A DNA stretch of 64,000 bases from Paractinoplanes brasiliensis (GCF_004362215.1 NZ_SNWR01000001.1:2482001-2546000); one strand, 5' to 3'; positions 37,349 to 46,017 are shown, counted from the first letter of the stretch. The notes: a model not told the origin generated them from the sequence alone. Translations and numbers: made by a program.

Positions 37349-38053
37349 GTGGAGACGACGATCCCGCAGGTGCTGGCGTCCGCGGTGCGCCGCGATCCGG
37401 CAAGCCCGCTGCTGACGTTCTACGACGACACGAGCGGGGATCGGACCGAATTGTCCGGCGCAACGTTGGACAATTGGGTGTCAAAGACGGCAAATATGCT
37501 GGTCGACGGCCTGGGGCTGGGCGCCGGGGACACTGCCGCGGTGGCGCTCCCGCCGCACTGGCAGACGGCCGCGATCCTGCTCGGGGTCTGGTCCGCGGGC
37601 GTGGCGGCCGAGATCAGCGATCCCGAGTCGGCCGACGTTCTCTTCACGGCGCCCGATCAGGCAGCAACGACAAAAGCCTCGGACCGGTACGCGACGGGTC
37701 TGCTGCCCTTCGCGATGCCACTGCGCGAGCTGCCGGCCGGTTTCGCCGACTACGTCCTCGAAGTACGCCAGTTCGGCGACCACTTCCCGGGGCAGCCGGT
37801 GGCGGCGGGCGATCCCGCCCTCAACGACCGCACCCACGCCGAGGTGCTGGCGGCCGCCGCGGCCCGGGCCACCGAGCTGGGCATCACTGCGGGCGGCCGG
37901 GTCCTTGTCGACGCCGCGACCCACGCCGACCCGGTCGACTGGCTGCTGGCGCCGCTGGTGACCGGTGCGTCGATCGTGCTCTGCGCCAACATCGACCCGG
38001 CCAGGGTGACCAGCCGGGCCGAGTCGGAAAAAGTCACGCTCGTCGTCGCCTGA
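37349..38053 (+). CDS. TIGR03089 family protein (adenylate-forming-like fragment)
   Basis: 234 residues from a GTG. The sequence resembles the first part of acyl-CoA ligases: VLASAVRRDPASPLLTFYDD, ELSGATLDNWVSKTANMLVD, VALPPHWQTAAILLGVWSAG. It lacks the AMP-binding P-loop and all later motifs, so it should not be an active ligase. Actinobacteria carry it as a stand-alone conserved family, here near manC as in mycobacteria, so it is not simply a decayed gene. The function is unknown. Confidence 0.85.
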   Translation: METTIPQVLASAVRRDPASPLLTFYDDTSGDRTELSGATLDNWVSKTANMLVDGLGLGAGDTAAVALPPHWQTAAILLGVWSAGVAAEISDPESADVLFTAPDQAATTKASDRYATGLLPFAMPLRELPAGFADYVLEVRQFGDHFPGQPVAAGDPALNDRTHAEVLAAAAARATELGITAGGRVLVDAATHADPVDWLLAPLVTGASIVLCANIDPARVTSRAESEKVTLVVA

Positions 38054-38101
38054 CCTGCCTCTCGGCCATGCTCGTCTTTGCCTGGCCCGCTCGTCGCTGC
38101 T

Positions 38102-38215
38102 CAGCTCGGTCGCCGTTGCCCAGCTCGGTCGCCGTTGCCCAGCTCGGTCGCCGTTGCCCAGCTCGGTCGTCGCTGCCTAGCTCGGTTGGCGCTGCCTAGC
38201 TCGGTTGTCGTTGCC
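38102..38215. repeat. Six 19-bp tandem repeats across the acetoacetyl-CoA synthetase stop codon
   Basis: Six consecutive units starting at 38102, 38121, 38140, 38159, 38178 and 38197. The first three read CAGCTCGGTCGCCGTTGCC; the later three diverge slightly. The stop codon of the minus-strand acetoacetyl-CoA synthetase gene lies in the junction of units five and six, so unit six codes for the end of the protein (residues around LARQRQPS). Confidence 0.9.
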
Positions 38216-40139
38216 GGGCCAGTTCCTCGAAGGCCAGCAGGGACTCCGGGTTGGCCAGGGCGCCCTTCGCGGCTGCCGACTCGACCGGGGTGCCGGTCAG
38301 GATGCGCTTGACCGGCACCTCGAGCTTCTTGGCGGACAGGGTGCGGGGCACCGCCCGTACGGAATGGATCTCGTCGGGGATGTGGCGAGGGGAAAGCGCG
38401 GCGCGCAGCTCGCCGGCGATCTTTTTGCGGAGCGGTTCGTCGAGCTCGAACCCCTCGGCCGGCACGACGAACAGCAGCAGCTCGCCGTTCGGGTCGTCAG
38501 CCTTCGCCAGGTGCACGACGACCGAATCGGCCACCTCGGGGAGGCTCTCGACCACGGAGTAGAACTCGGACGTGCCCAGCCGCACCCCGCCGCGGTTGAG
38601 TGTCGCGTCGGAACGGCCGGTGATCACGCAGGAGCCGTCGGCGCCGATCGTGATCCAGTCACCGTGCCGCCACACGCCCGGGAAGTAGTCGAAATAGGCC
38701 TCGCGGTAGCGCTTCCCGTCGTCGTCGTTCCAGAAACCGACCGGCATGCTCGGCATCGGGGCGGTGATCACCAGCTCGCCCAGCTCGTTGATCACCGGGC
38801 GGCCGCCCGCGTCGTACGCCTCGACCCTGGCCCCCAGGGCACGGCAGGCGATCTTGCCCTCGACCACCGGGAGCAGCGGGACGGCACCGACAAAACCCGT
38901 GCACACGTCGGTGCCGCCGGACAGCGACTGCAGCTGAAGCCGGGTGCCGACCGCCTCGTAGACCCAGTCGAAACCCTCGGGCGGCAGCGGGGCGCCGGTC
39001 GAACCGACACCCCGGAGCCTGTCCTTACGCGGGGTCAGCCCGGCCTTGCGGCAGGCCATGAGGAACGGGGCCGAGGTGCCGAAGTACGTGATGCCGGCCT
39101 CGTCGACCAGATCCCACAGGACCGACATGTCGGGAAAGCCGGGGTTGCCGTCGAACAGCACGATCGCCGCGCCCACGGCCGGGGCGCTGACCAGGAAGTT
39201 CCACATCATCCAGCCGGTCGTGGTGAACCAGAAGAAGCGGTCGCCGGGGCCGAGGTCGTGGTGCAGGGCGAGCATTTTGAGGTGCTCGAGGAGTATGCCG
39301 CCATGGCCGTGGACGATCGGTTTCGGCAGCCCCGTGGTGCCTGAGCTGTAGAGCACGTAGAGGGGATGGTCGAAGGCGAGTTCCTCGTACGCCATGGGCT
39401 CGTCGGTTTCGGCCATCAGGTCACCGAACGTGTCCTTGGCGGGGTCGAGGTAGCCGATGGTGACGACGTGTTCGAGGGATGGAAGGGCTTCTCGGATGGC
39501 CGCGACCTCGGCGGTGCGGTCGATCGGCTTGTCGCCGTAGCGGTAGCCGTCCACTGCGACCAGGATTTTGGGTTCGATCTGTTGCCAGCGGTCGATCACA
39601 CTGCGTACGCCGAATTCGGGCGCGCACGACGAGAAGACGGCGCCGAGGCTGGCGGCGGCGAGCATCAGGACGTACGTCTCTGCGATGTTCGGGGCGTACG
39701 CGGCTACTCGGTCGCCTTTTCGCACGCCCTTGGCCTTGAGACCCGCTCGGACGATCCGGACCTTTTCGCGTAAGTCGCGTTTTGTCAGTGTCATCGGGGC
39801 ACGGGTCTGGGAGTGGGCCAGGACGACCGGGTCGTCGTCGGCGAGGCCAGGCATGCGGAGCACGTGCTCGGCGTAGTTGAGGGTCGCACCGGGGAACCAC
39901 TTCGCTCCCGGCATCTCCGCGCTCGCCAGCACACCCGAGGGCGGGTTGTGCGAAATCACCTCGAAGTAATCCCACATCGACTGCCAGAACGCGGGCAGGT
40001 CGTCGACGGACCACTGCCACAACGCCGCATAGTCGGCGAAGTTCAGGCCACGCTCGCGCTCCAGCCAGGACAGATAGCGCCCGATCCGGGATGTCTCGCG
40101 AACATCGGCCGGCGGCTCCCACAACACTGCGCCCGTCAT
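38196..40139 (-). CDS. aacS: Acetoacetate--CoA ligase
   Basis: 647 residues of the ANL superfamily. The N-terminus has YLSWLERERGLNFADYAALW and ISHNPPSGVLASAEMPGAKWFPGATLNYAE, characteristic of acetoacetyl-CoA synthetases. Nucleotide-binding YVLYSSGTTGLPKPIVHGHG, FWFTTTGWMMWNFLVSAPAV, SLSGGTDVCTGFVG and the C-terminal GRSDATLNRGGVRLGTSEFY are present, with the catalytic Lys in LSAKKLEVPVKRI. It activates acetoacetate to acetoacetyl-CoA. The gene sits next to a hotdog thioesterase, and its stop codon lies in a minisatellite. Confidence 0.93.
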   Translation of the reverse strand: MTGAVLWEPPADVRETSRIGRYLSWLERERGLNFADYAALWQWSVDDLPAFWQSMWDYFEVISHNPPSGVLASAEMPGAKWFPGATLNYAEHVLRMPGLADDDPVVLAHSQTRAPMTLTKRDLREKVRIVRAGLKAKGVRKGDRVAAYAPNIAETYVLMLAAASLGAVFSSCAPEFGVRSVIDRWQQIEPKILVAVDGYRYGDKPIDRTAEVAAIREALPSLEHVVTIGYLDPAKDTFGDLMAETDEPMAYEELAFDHPLYVLYSSGTTGLPKPIVHGHGGILLEHLKMLALHHDLGPGDRFFWFTTTGWMMWNFLVSAPAVGAAIVLFDGNPGFPDMSVLWDLVDEAGITYFGTSAPFLMACRKAGLTPRKDRLRGVGSTGAPLPPEGFDWVYEAVGTRLQLQSLSGGTDVCTGFVGAVPLLPVVEGKIACRALGARVEAYDAGGRPVINELGELVITAPMPSMPVGFWNDDDGKRYREAYFDYFPGVWRHGDWITIGADGSCVITGRSDATLNRGGVRLGTSEFYSVVESLPEVADSVVVHLAKADDPNGELLLFVVPAEGFELDEPLRKKIAGELRAALSPRHIPDEIHSVRAVPRTLSAKKLEVPVKRILTGTPVESAAAKGALANPESLLAFEELARQRQPS

Positions 40140-40202
40140 GCGATCACCTTAACGTTCATTCAGCCCACTGTTGCTTCCTGCCCAGCCCTCTTGCGTACCG
40201 GG

Positions 40203-40700
40203 TCAGGCCTCTCTGGCCTTCTGGATGGCGGCGCGGCGGGCCAGGCGGTGCTCGCGCCGGATCAGGGCCTCGCGCCAGCGGCGCTCGTCGTCCGCGTTCT
40301 CCGGAACCACCGGAGGAACGTGCCTGGGATGTCCGGCTTTGTCCACCGCCACGAACACCAGGTACGCCGTGGCCACGGTCAACGGCTCGGCGGCGACCAC
40401 GTCCCAGCGCTCGCCGGACAGCTTGACGCCGACCTCCATCGAACTGGTGCCGGTCCAGTTCACTTGCGCGTACGCGTGCACCAGATCGCCGACCCGGACC
40501 GGCTCCAGGAAAACGATCTCGTCGATCGCGGCCGTCACCGCCGTGCCGCCGCTGTGCCGGGCCGCCGCCGCGCCCGCCACGTCGTCGACGAACTTCATCA
40601 GCACGCCGCCGTGCACAGTGCCGTACAGGTTGACGTCGACCGCGGTCATGATCCGGCTCAGCGTGACCCTGGAATGGCTGGTGGGACGGCCTTCATTCAT
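40203..40700 (-). CDS. Acyl-CoA thioesterase (hotdog fold)
   Basis: 165 residues. The hotdog segment SRIMTAVDVNLYGTVHGGVL MKFVDDVAGAAAARHSGG, followed by VTAAIDEIVFLEPVRVGDLV, is typical of cytosolic BFIT/YciA-type acyl-CoA hydrolases, with Asn/His/Asp in NLYGTVHGG and FVDD as the likely active site. The ATG at 40698-40700 gives the usual N-terminus. Adjacent to the acetoacetyl-CoA ligase; both may adjust the acyl-CoA pool. Confidence 0.9.
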   Translation of the reverse strand: MNEGRPTSHSRVTLSRIMTAVDVNLYGTVHGGVLMKFVDDVAGAAAARHSGGTAVTAAIDEIVFLEPVRVGDLVHAYAQVNWTGTSSMEVGVKLSGERWDVVAAEPLTVATAYLVFVAVDKAGHPRHVPPVVPENADDERRWREALIRREHRLARRAAIQKAREA

Positions 40701-40784
40701 GCGGCGTACGTTACGGCGTCCTTCCGTGCGGTTGCCCCTCGACGGTACGGTTCGACGGGCAGCCAGTGTTCGGGGAGTGAAAGC

Positions 40785-43700
40785 GTGCGCCACTTCAGGT
40801 CGATCTTGTATGCCCTCGTACTGGCACCGGCGGTGTGGGTCCTCGCCGGGGTCGGATTCACCCACGACCTGACCACCCGGGGCCGCGACGACTTCGCTGT
40901 CGAATCGGCGACGGGTCTGCTGCTCCTGCTGCTGGCCGGGTCGGCGTACGCGATCCTGCTCCTCGCCCCGATCTCACCGGCCGGGCCGGTCTTCGGTGGG
41001 CTCGCCTACCTGGGCGTCTCAGTGTGGGCGCTGATCTCGCCGGACGGGTACGCCGGGGTATGGCCACGCGAACTGGCGCAGGAGGGCTTCGACGTCAGCC
41101 GGCCGGGATACGGGCTGGCCGCGATGCTGGCCCTGCCGCTGCTGTGCACGGCGTTGAGCGTGCGCCGATGGGAACGGTACGAGCCGCCGGTGCTGCCGCT
41201 GATCGGCCCGGTGGGGCGGGCACGCGGGAAGGCCGCCGTGGTGGGGACGCCACCGGCCGCCACGCTTCCCACGGCTGTCATTCCGCCGGGGCCTGCGTAC
41301 GCTCCCGCACCGACCGACCCCGATCCGACGTCGGTCCTGCGTGTTCCCGCTCCGGGAGACCCTGATCCGACGTCGGTCCTGCGTGTTCCCGCTCCGAGAG
41401 ACCCTGATCCGACGTCGGTGCTGCGTGTTCCCGTTACCGCCGAGGCCAACACGACCACTGCGGTGATTGGGCCTGCCTCTGTTGCCGCTCCGGATTCTGG
41501 TTCGTCCGGAGGCGCCGCGGGTGGTCCGGCATCTCGGGCATTCGGCACCCCGCCGGACGGTGGTGACGACACACCCACGGTCGAGGCTTTCCCGTACGCT
41601 CCCGCCGACCCCGACGCGACTTCGGTGCTGCCCCCGGTTTCGCCCTCGGACGAGGTCACCGCGGCCGGCACTTCTGCGCCCGCGGCTGACCCCTCCCCAG
41701 TCGCTTCGCCTGCGGCTTCGCCCGAAGTTGCTTCGTCCGCAGTTGCTTCGTCCGCAGTTGATTCGTCCGCGTCCGCCGCTTCGTCCTCAACCGCTTCGTC
41801 CTCAACCGCTTCGCCTTCAGCCGCTTCGCCTTCAGCCGCTTCGTCCGAAGTTGTGTCGTCTGAAGTTATGTCGTCCGAGGTGGCTTCGTCTGCAGCTGCT
41901 TTGTCCGCGGGGGATGCGATCGACGCAGCTGTTCCCGCGGCAAGTTCCGCGACCAACGCGGCTGCCCCCGCCACGAGTTCCGCGACCAACGCGGCTGCCC
42001 CGGCCGCGAGTTCGGCGACCAACGCAGCTGCCCCCGCCGCGAGTTCGGCGACCAACGCAGCTGCCCCCGCCGCGAATTCCGTGACGACTACCGCTGTTCC
42101 GGCGGTGGCCGACACAACGGCGCCGGCGCCGGCCGGGCCCCTGCGCGAGGTTGCCGCCGTCGCGCCGGAGGACGAAGCCACCATCGCATGGACAACCGTC
42201 CGCGACGAGCGCCGGACAACGGTGATCGTGTCCGCCGACGAGGCCGCCACAGTGGTCGCCCTCTGCAACGGCCAGGCCTCGACCAGGCGGCCCACCGTTA
42301 CGCCGCCCCCCGCCGAACCCGAGGTCAAACACCTCGACCCGGCACCTGGAGCCCCGGCCGGCAGCTCCCTCACGTCCGCTCCCACTGACGGCGACGCGGC
42401 CACAACAGTTCTGGCTGCCGCCACCACAGCGACGAACGACGAGCAGGCACCCACCGACTCCGGCGAGGCGGCTGCTGAGGTTTCCGCCGACGACGAGACA
42501 ACGGACATCATCGCCGCCGCGGAAGTCGCCGAGCACAAGCAAGAGACGACGCCCGACGTCGCCACCGCCGGGGCTCAGGAAGGCGACACCGAAGAAGCCA
42601 CCGCCGATCTGACGAGCGGCGAATCCACGACCAGCGGCGAGCAGGCAACGCCCGCGACCAGCGACGCCACCAGCCACGAAATCCGGGACAACGACACAAC
42701 GAGCGTTCTTGCCGTTGCCGACGGGGGCGACGAACGAACCGCTGACTTCTCCACCAGCGGGGCTCAGGATGGTGACGAAGCCACGACCGATCTGGTGAGC
42801 GGGGGAGCTGGGAAGGACGGCGAGCGGGCGGCCGCCGACGTTTCTGGCGTCGACGCTCGGAACGGTGAGGCTGAAGAGACGACGAACGTGCTCGCTGTCA
42901 CCGGTATTGCGGACGGCCCGGAGGAAGCGCGCGACGCCGCGGTTCGGGGTAGCGACACCGAGCAGGAGACAAGCGGCCTGGCCGCCGCGAATGGTGGGCA
43001 GCCGGGCGGGTTGACTGCCGGGGACGCTGAGTCCGATGTGGTGGGTGAGGCGGGGGCTCGACTCGCGGGTGACGGCGTTGCGGCAGGCGAGGGCGTTTCG
43101 CCCGTACGGGAAATTGGCTCGGCGGATGGTGGCGCGGGCGGAGAACCGGCCGTTGAGGATGCTCCGTTGTTCGTCACGGCGAAGGCCAAGCCGGCGCCTC
43201 ACTCGCGGGCCGTCCATCCAGACTTCGAGGAGACTCGGTCGTTCGAGGCGCCCGATCCGGAGCGGACCCGGGCCATCAAGATCGGGGAGCTGACCACCAA
43301 GCTTCCGGTGACGCCGGCTGCGGGGCAGGACCTGCCGGAGGGCGTGAACGAGCCGGCCAAGGCACGTGCTTCGGTGGCGGCGCCCGACGTGGACGGGCCC
43401 GATCTGAGCGGGGCCGAAGTCACCCGGTCGTTCTCGGCACCGGATCCGGAGCAGACGCAAACGATCGGAGTAGTCGCCGCTCACGATTCCGGGTTGACCT
43501 ACACCATCCCGGCGGTTGCCGAGCCGATTGCTGGGGCCGACGGTGCGGTTGCCGGACAGGGCGACGCGTCGGATTCGGAGACGACTCGCACCATCACGGT
43601 GATCACTTCGGAGGACGCGCACGCCGCCTCGGGGCTTGACGATGCGGAGGTCACGCGGTCGCTCAGCGCGCCGGATCCGGACCGTACGCAGACGATCGAG

Positions 43701-44591
43701 GCGCTGGCCGAGATCACCCGGTCGCTGGACGCGTCCGACCCGGACCATACGCAGCCGATCAGGATTGCCGCGCCGATTGAGGAACTGCGGCTGATGCCGC
43801 CGGTGGCGCCCCCGGGGATCGATCGGCACCCGGGGCTCCTGGAGGGCGATCGCGGAGCCCTCCCGAGTGCGGAGGAAACCCAGGTCGTTGTGCTCGACCC
43901 GGATCGTACGCAGATCATCCGGCCGGGGTCGGTCGAGCCGCCCGGGGAGCGTACCGAGATCATCCGGCTGCCTGTGGGGGGAGCGGAACCGCCTACGGAG
44001 GAAGCGGCGGAACCCGGAACGGCGCACGAGAACCCGCATGTCGATGCAGGTGCGGACGAAGCCGGGCGCACGGAGCAAACCGAACGTGCGGCGCAGGCCG
44101 AACCCACAGAGCGGGCCGAACGTACAGAGCAGGCCGAACCCACAGAGCAGATCGAGCGCACAGAGCAGGCCGAACCCACAGAGCAGATCGAGCGCACAGA
44201 GCAGATCGAGCGCACAAAGCAGGCCGAACCCACGGAGCAGATCGAGCGCACAGAGCAGATCGAGCGCACAGAGCAGGCCCAGCGCACCGCGCAAACCGAA
44301 CGTGCAGCGGAAACCGAGCGCGCGGCACAAAGCGGACGTGCCGAGCAGACTGAGCGTCCGGAGCAAGCCGGGAGTGCGGAGCAAGCCGGGAGTGCTGGGT
44401 CGTCCGAGCGTGTGGGGATCGGTTCGATTGCGGAGGTGGAGCGGCCGGACTTCGCTGAGGATCCGACCAGCCGGATCGTGACGGGTGGCGGGAACGAGCC
44501 CGATGGGGAGAAGCGCGGCATGACCGTGATGAGCATGGAACGGCCGCCCGAGGACGGGCCCGCCGTGCCGGAACAACGCCGACCGAGCTGA
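40785..44591 (+). CDS. Giant low-complexity membrane protein with repeated Thr motifs
   Basis: 1268 residues from a GTG with GGGGAG eight bases upstream. Only the first 125 residues are ordered-looking: four hydrophobic segments (about 5-24, 41-58, 62-82, 107-124). The rest is a long Ala/Thr/Glu/Asp/Pro-rich tail. Within it, short motifs with an acidic residue, a Thr and a hydrophobic residue three positions later recur: DPTSVLRV three times, DATSVLPP, ETTDIIAA, DTTSVLAV, EETTNVLAV, PEQTQTIGV, DRTQTIEA, DRTQIIRP, ERTEIIRL. Such sites resemble GarA-type ETTSV phosphoacceptors for Ser/Thr kinases and FHA domains. The end has about 17 units of ERTEQ-type repeats. No known family; a phosphothreonine scaffold is a hypothesis. 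Confidence 0.8.
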   Translation: MRHFRSILYALVLAPAVWVLAGVGFTHDLTTRGRDDFAVESATGLLLLLLAGSAYAILLLAPISPAGPVFGGLAYLGVSVWALISPDGYAGVWPRELAQEGFDVSRPGYGLAAMLALPLLCTALSVRRWERYEPPVLPLIGPVGRARGKAAVVGTPPAATLPTAVIPPGPAYAPAPTDPDPTSVLRVPAPGDPDPTSVLRVPAPRDPDPTSVLRVPVTAEANTTTAVIGPASVAAPDSGSSGGAAGGPASRAFGTPPDGGDDTPTVEAFPYAPADPDATSVLPPVSPSDEVTAAGTSAPAADPSPVASPAASPEVASSAVASSAVDSSASAASSSTASSSTASPSAASPSAASSEVVSSEVMSSEVASSAAALSAGDAIDAAVPAASSATNAAAPATSSATNAAAPAASSATNAAAPAASSATNAAAPAANSVTTTAVPAVADTTAPAPAGPLREVAAVAPEDEATIAWTTVRDERRTTVIVSADEAATVVALCNGQASTRRPTVTPPPAEPEVKHLDPAPGAPAGSSLTSAPTDGDAATTVLAAATTATNDEQAPTDSGEAAAEVSADDETTDIIAAAEVAEHKQETTPDVATAGAQEGDTEEATADLTSGESTTSGEQATPATSDATSHEIRDNDTTSVLAVADGGDERTADFSTSGAQDGDEATTDLVSGGAGKDGERAAADVSGVDARNGEAEETTNVLAVTGIADGPEEARDAAVRGSDTEQETSGLAAANGGQPGGLTAGDAESDVVGEAGARLAGDGVAAGEGVSPVREIGSADGGAGGEPAVEDAPLFVTAKAKPAPHSRAVHPDFEETRSFEAPDPERTRAIKIGELTTKLPVTPAAGQDLPEGVNEPAKARASVAAPDVDGPDLSGAEVTRSFSAPDPEQTQTIGVVAAHDSGLTYTIPAVAEPIAGADGAVAGQGDASDSETTRTITVITSEDAHAASGLDDAEVTRSLSAPDPDRTQTIEALAEITRSLDASDPDHTQPIRIAAPIEELRLMPPVAPPGIDRHPGLLEGDRGALPSAEETQVVVLDPDRTQIIRPGSVEPPGERTEIIRLPVGGAEPPTEEAAEPGTAHENPHVDAGADEAGRTEQTERAAQAEPTERAERTEQAEPTEQIERTEQAEPTEQIERTEQIERTKQAEPTEQIERTEQIERTEQAQRTAQTERAAETERAAQSGRAEQTERPEQAGSAEQAGSAGSSERVGIGSIAEVERPDFAEDPTSRIVTGGGNEPDGEKRGMTVMSMERPPEDGPAVPEQRRPS
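41316..41441 (+). repeat. Three in-frame 42-bp repeats
   Basis: Units start at 41316, 41358 and 41400, each encoding 14 residues of the form DPDPTSVLRVPAPR. Only a few bases differ between units, showing recent expansion inside the coding region of the giant membrane protein. Confidence 0.9.
41938..42083 (+). repeat. In-frame 36-bp repeats encoding Ala-rich units
   Basis: About four units of 36 bp encode ASSATNAAAPAA and close variants. They preserve the frame of the giant membrane protein and form a flexible Ala/Thr linker. Confidence 0.85.
44066..44395 (+). repeat. In-frame 18-bp repeats encoding Glu/Thr/Gln units
   Basis: A run of six-residue units such as ERTEQA, ERTEQI and EPTEQI near the C-terminus of the giant membrane protein, with local higher-order duplication. 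The charge pattern would give a long, soluble, possibly helical stalk. Confidence 0.85.
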
Positions 44592-44635
44592 GCAGGGGCT
44601 ACCGCGTAAAGGTTACGGGCTGTCACTCGATCGCG

Positions 44636-44651
44636 TCGTACAAATGATCGA
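44636..44651. promoter_or_regulatory. Probable LexA (SOS) box upstream of lexA
   Basis: TCGTACAAATGATCGA at 44636-44651 follows the actinobacterial SOS-box form TCGAAC-N4-GTTCGA with two mismatches in the twelve conserved bases. It lies 21-37 bases upstream of the lexA start, the expected place for autorepression. Confidence 0.7.
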
Positions 44652-44672
44652 AGAATGTAGTATCATCACCGC

Positions 44673-45281
44673 ATGTCCACGGACGACGTGCCCCTGAGCA
44701 AGCGGCAACGGCAGATCCTTTCGATGATCCGTGAGTGGATCGACCAGCACGGTTACCCTCCGACGATCCGCGAGATCGGCGCCGCCGTCGGGCTCGAATC
44801 GCCGTCGTCGGTGACCCATCAGCTCAAAGTCCTCGAGGATCGCGGGTTCATCCGGCGTGGCGCCCGGGGCTCGCGGGCGATCGACGTGCGCACCCCGGGT
44901 GAGCAGGCCAATGTGCCGGTCCCGGTGATCGGCACGATCGCGGCGGGCGCGCCGATCCTGGCCGACGAAAACGTGGACGAGGAGCTCAACCTGCCGTTGA
45001 GCCTGGTCGGCCACGGCACGCTGTTCGCGCTCAAGGTCAAGGGTGACTCGATGATCGAGGCCGCGATCTGCGACGGCGACACGGTGGTGGTGCGCCAGCA
45101 GCAGGTGGCCGACAACGGCGACATCGTGGCCGCCATGATCGACGGCGAGGCCACGGTCAAGGTTTTGCGGCGCAACGGGCGGCACATCGAGCTGGTTCCG
45201 CGAAACCCGGCCTACGACGTCATCCCCGGCGACGACGCCACGATTCTCGGCCGGGTGGTGACAGTTCTGCGCCGCGTCTGA
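44673..45281 (+). CDS. lexA: SOS repressor LexA
   Basis: 202 residues. The winged HTH is at 8-70 (LSKRQRQILSMIREWIDQHG, PTIREIGAAVGLESPSSVTH). The self-cleavage site is Ala91-Gly92 in GTIAAGAPILADEN. The catalytic dyad is Ser126 (KGDSMIEAAI) and Lys163 (EATVKVLRRNG). RecA-stimulated autolysis relieves repression of DNA-repair genes. A probable SOS box lies just upstream. Minisatellites start shortly after its stop codon. Confidence 0.97.
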   Translation: MSTDDVPLSKRQRQILSMIREWIDQHGYPPTIREIGAAVGLESPSSVTHQLKVLEDRGFIRRGARGSRAIDVRTPGEQANVPVPVIGTIAAGAPILADENVDEELNLPLSLVGHGTLFALKVKGDSMIEAAICDGDTVVVRQQQVADNGDIVAAMIDGEATVKVLRRNGRHIELVPRNPAYDVIPGDDATILGRVVTVLRRV

Positions 45282-45312
45282 CGCTGCGGCCGACGGCCGC
45301 ACCACGGCCTCG

Positions 45313-45376
45313 GCCGCCGACGGGGTCGCGGGCGGCAGCCGCCGACCGGGTCGCGGGCGGCAGCCGCCGAAGCCGG
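45313..45376. repeat. 25-bp tandem repeat after lexA
   Basis: Two full units at 45313-45337 and 45338-45362, differing at one base (GCCGCCGACCGGGTCGCGGG followed by CGGCA), and a partial third unit from 45363. They lie about 30 bases after the lexA stop codon. Confidence 0.85.
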
Positions 45377-45380
45377 GGTT

Positions 45381-45455
45381 CCGTCGCGTTGCTGGCGCGA
45401 GGGCTCCGTCGCGTTGCTGGCGCGAGGGCTCCGTCGCGTTGCTGGCGCGAGGGCT
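45381..45455. repeat. Three perfect 25-bp tandem repeats after lexA
   Basis: Three identical units of CCGTCGCGTTGCTGGCGCGA plus GGGCT at 45381-45405, 45406-45430 and 45431-45455. They have the same period as, but unrelated sequence to, the array immediately before them. The 361-base stretch 45282-45642 contains these two arrays and a terminator hairpin, and no gene that I can support. Confidence 0.92.
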
Positions 45456-45520
45456 CCGTCGTCGAGTCATGTTTGCTCGGCCCTTTGCGGGGGCGACGAC
45501 GCGTACGTCTGGAAAACGCA

Positions 45521-45552
45521 CTCGGGCCGCATCGGTGGAGATGCGGCCCGAG
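45521..45552 (-). terminator. Terminator of the Gly/His-rich secreted-protein gene
   Basis: CTCGGGCCGCATC at 45521-45533 pairs perfectly with GATGCGGCCCGAG at 45540-45552 across a 6-nt loop. On the minus strand it is followed by TGCGTTTTCC, so it carries a short U run in the direction of that gene. Confidence 0.85.
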
Positions 45553-45642
45553 CACGGGGGTGGTTCGAAGCGGGGAGCGAGAGCATGGACGGAACCCTCG
45601 CGCCCGCGACTTCAACGGGGCCGGACTACACGGCCCGGGTGA

Positions 45643-46017
45643 TCAGCGGTGGCCGCGCGGACCGTGACCGCCGTGACCGTGACCGCCGTGACCGTGACCG
45701 CCGTGGCCGCGGAAGTCACGCTCGACCTCGAGGGCCCACAGGCCGCGCTTGAAGCCGAAGCGGACCCGGTCGCAGTCGTAGTCGTCCCAGCGGTGGGTGA
45801 TCTCGCCGATGCGGCCGGCCCGCTCGCAGGCACGCAGGGTGCGGAAGTAGCCGACGACGCGGTCGCGGCCCCAGCCCTTCTCGGCCTTGGTCGTGGTGGC
45901 GGGCTTGGCGGCCGGGGCCTTGGTGCTGTCGGCGGCCATCGCGGGGCCGGCGGCCATGGTGGCGCCGGCGACCAGGCCCATCGCCATCATGGTGAACGTG
46001 CGTGCTGCCTTGTTCAT
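45643..46017 (-). CDS. Secreted protein with Gly/His-rich tail
   Basis: 124 residues. MNKAARTFTMMAMGLVAGAT followed by MAAGPAMAADSTKAP is a Sec signal peptide with an AMA cleavage site. The mature part has a compact segment with two cysteines (RACERAGRIGEITHRWDDYD CDRVRFGFKRGLWALEVERDF) and ends in about four GHGGHG units. The two Cys may form a disulfide. The tail could bind metal such as Ni, Zn or Cu, but this is only composition. No family was recognised. It is monocistronic with its own terminator. Confidence 0.78.
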   Translation of the reverse strand: MNKAARTFTMMAMGLVAGATMAAGPAMAADSTKAPAAKPATTTKAEKGWGRDRVVGYFRTLRACERAGRIGEITHRWDDYDCDRVRFGFKRGLWALEVERDFRGHGGHGHGGHGHGGHGPRGHR

